A stretch of DNA of 6,477 nt, taken from the NCBI GenBank assembly GCA_018623955.1, contig JAAZUX010000045.1, forward strand, positions 1 through 6,477. Direction: 5' to 3'. Source of the DNA: Flavobacteriaceae bacterium (GTDB lineage: Bacteria; Bacteroidota; Bacteroidia; Flavobacteriales; Flavobacteriaceae). A program made the position numbers and the translations under genes. This document shows, piece by piece, positions 5,958-6,477 of the stretch (positions are counted from its first letter, which is position 1; every line of letters starts with the position of its first letter). The notes below the pieces were generated by a model, which was not told the origin of the DNA, searched no databases, and was given only the letters and a program-made list of their open reading frames with translations.

Positions 5958-6477
5958 ATGATTCGTCTTATTTATATTTTTTTGCTTGCTCTTTTGATTG
6001 CTTGTAATCCATCACCCAAAAAATCATTTGGAGAGGATTTACCTAACATATTATTTTTATTTGCAGATGACTACACCTATGATGCCATACATGCTCTAGG
6101 TAATGATGTAATCCAAACCCCCAACTTGGACCGACTGGTGAGCCATGGTACTCACTTTACTCAAGCCTTCAATATGGGCGGATGGAATGGTGCTGTTTGT
6201 TTGGCTTCCCGAGCCATGATCATCACGGGTAAATCCCTTTGGGATGCCAAGAAAACTAGTGATCAATGGCACAATCAAAAAAACTTGGAGGCTACCGACC
6301 ACAGTTGGGGTAAGCTGATGGAACAAAAAGGCTACCAGACCTATATGACCGGCAAATGGCATGTGCCGATTGATCCCAAAAAGATTTTTCAGACGGTTCG
6401 AAACATCCGACCCGGTATGCCAAGAGATTTCTTTAAAAAAGAGGGTCGAAAGGGTTATGATCGTCCCAAACAAGGTC
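5958..6477 (+). CDS. Formylglycine-dependent sulfatase lipoprotein, 3'-truncated by window edge
   Basis: The ATG at 5958 opens a frame that stays open to the window end, giving 173 complete codons of a protein that normally runs about 450-550 residues. The signal peptide has a perfect lipobox, L13-I-A-C16, so it should be lipid-anchored outside the cytoplasm. The sulfatase N-terminal region follows: NILFLFADD (30-38) supplies the metal-binding Asp pair D37/D38. The maturation motif is C81-L-A-S-R85, a CxASR variant of CxPSR whose Cys (TGT 6198-6200) would become formylglycine. The second sulfatase signature is GYQTYMTGKWH (125-135). The lead-in MGGWNGAVC is seen in a subset of type I sulfatases. 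It starts 3 bp after the mutarotase stop, so it is probably the same operon, and removal of sulfate esters from fucose-containing algal polysaccharides is the likely role. Subfamily and exact substrate cannot be judged from this part. Confidence 0.94.
   Translation, partial: MIRLIYIFLLALLIACNPSPKKSFGEDLPNILFLFADDYTYDAIHALGNDVIQTPNLDRLVSHGTHFTQAFNMGGWNGAVCLASRAMIITGKSLWDAKKTSDQWHNQKNLEATDHSWGKLMEQKGYQTYMTGKWHVPIDPKKIFQTVRNIRPGMPRDFFKKEGRKGYDRPKQG

Noticed and set aside
6096..6473. 125-codon open frame on the minus strand at the window end
   Set aside because: It is antisense to the sulfatase frame, which carries a lipobox, formylglycine motif and second sulfatase signature; the minus-strand product shows no recognisable motif.

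Overview
The window suggests a member of the Bacteroidota, probably a marine polysaccharide degrader. The genes are A+T-rich and tightly packed, start codons follow A-rich tracts instead of Shine-Dalgarno motifs, two enzymes carry lipoprotein signal peptides, and the gene set is typical of fucose/fucan use in that phylum. All eight supported genes lie on the + strand and together look like one operon for L-fucose release, uptake and non-phosphorylating oxidation. The first and last genes run off the window. The genus is not determined.

Layout: (1) 1-333, C-terminal part of a short-chain dehydrogenase/reductase (SDR), probably 2-keto-3-deoxy-L-fuconate 4-dehydrogenase. (2) 334-436, a 103-bp spacer with a small perfect inverted repeat and no convincing terminator or promoter. 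(3) 437-1285, a fumarylacetoacetate hydrolase (FAH)-fold enzyme, probably 2,4-diketo-3-deoxy-L-fuconate hydrolase. (4) 1301-2701, a GH29 alpha-L-fucosidase lipoprotein. (5) 2709-3533, an amidohydrolase-family L-fuconolactonase. (6) 3537-4328, a second SDR, probably the L-fucose 1-dehydrogenase. (7) 4325-5614, a FucP-type L-fucose:H+ symporter. (8) 5616-5954, a RhaM-family sugar mutarotase. (9) 5958-6477, the N-terminal part of a formylglycine sulfatase lipoprotein. From gene 3 onward, neighbours are 1-15 bp apart or overlap by 4 bp.

How they work together (inference from known families): the sulfatase and fucosidase trim sulfated, fucose-containing glycans outside the cytoplasm. FucP imports L-fucose, and the mutarotase speeds anomer exchange for the dehydrogenase. 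The SDR at 3537 oxidises fucose to the lactone, the lactonase opens it to L-fuconate, a dehydratase not seen here makes 2-keto-3-deoxy-L-fuconate, the first SDR oxidises that at C4, and the FAH hydrolase cleaves the product to pyruvate and L-lactate. The missing L-fuconate dehydratase is expected just outside the window.

The pathway itself is known. The most unusual point is that the SDR at 3537 has Cys where the catalytic Lys of the YxxxK motif should be, in an otherwise intact gene. I did not find a wholly new system.
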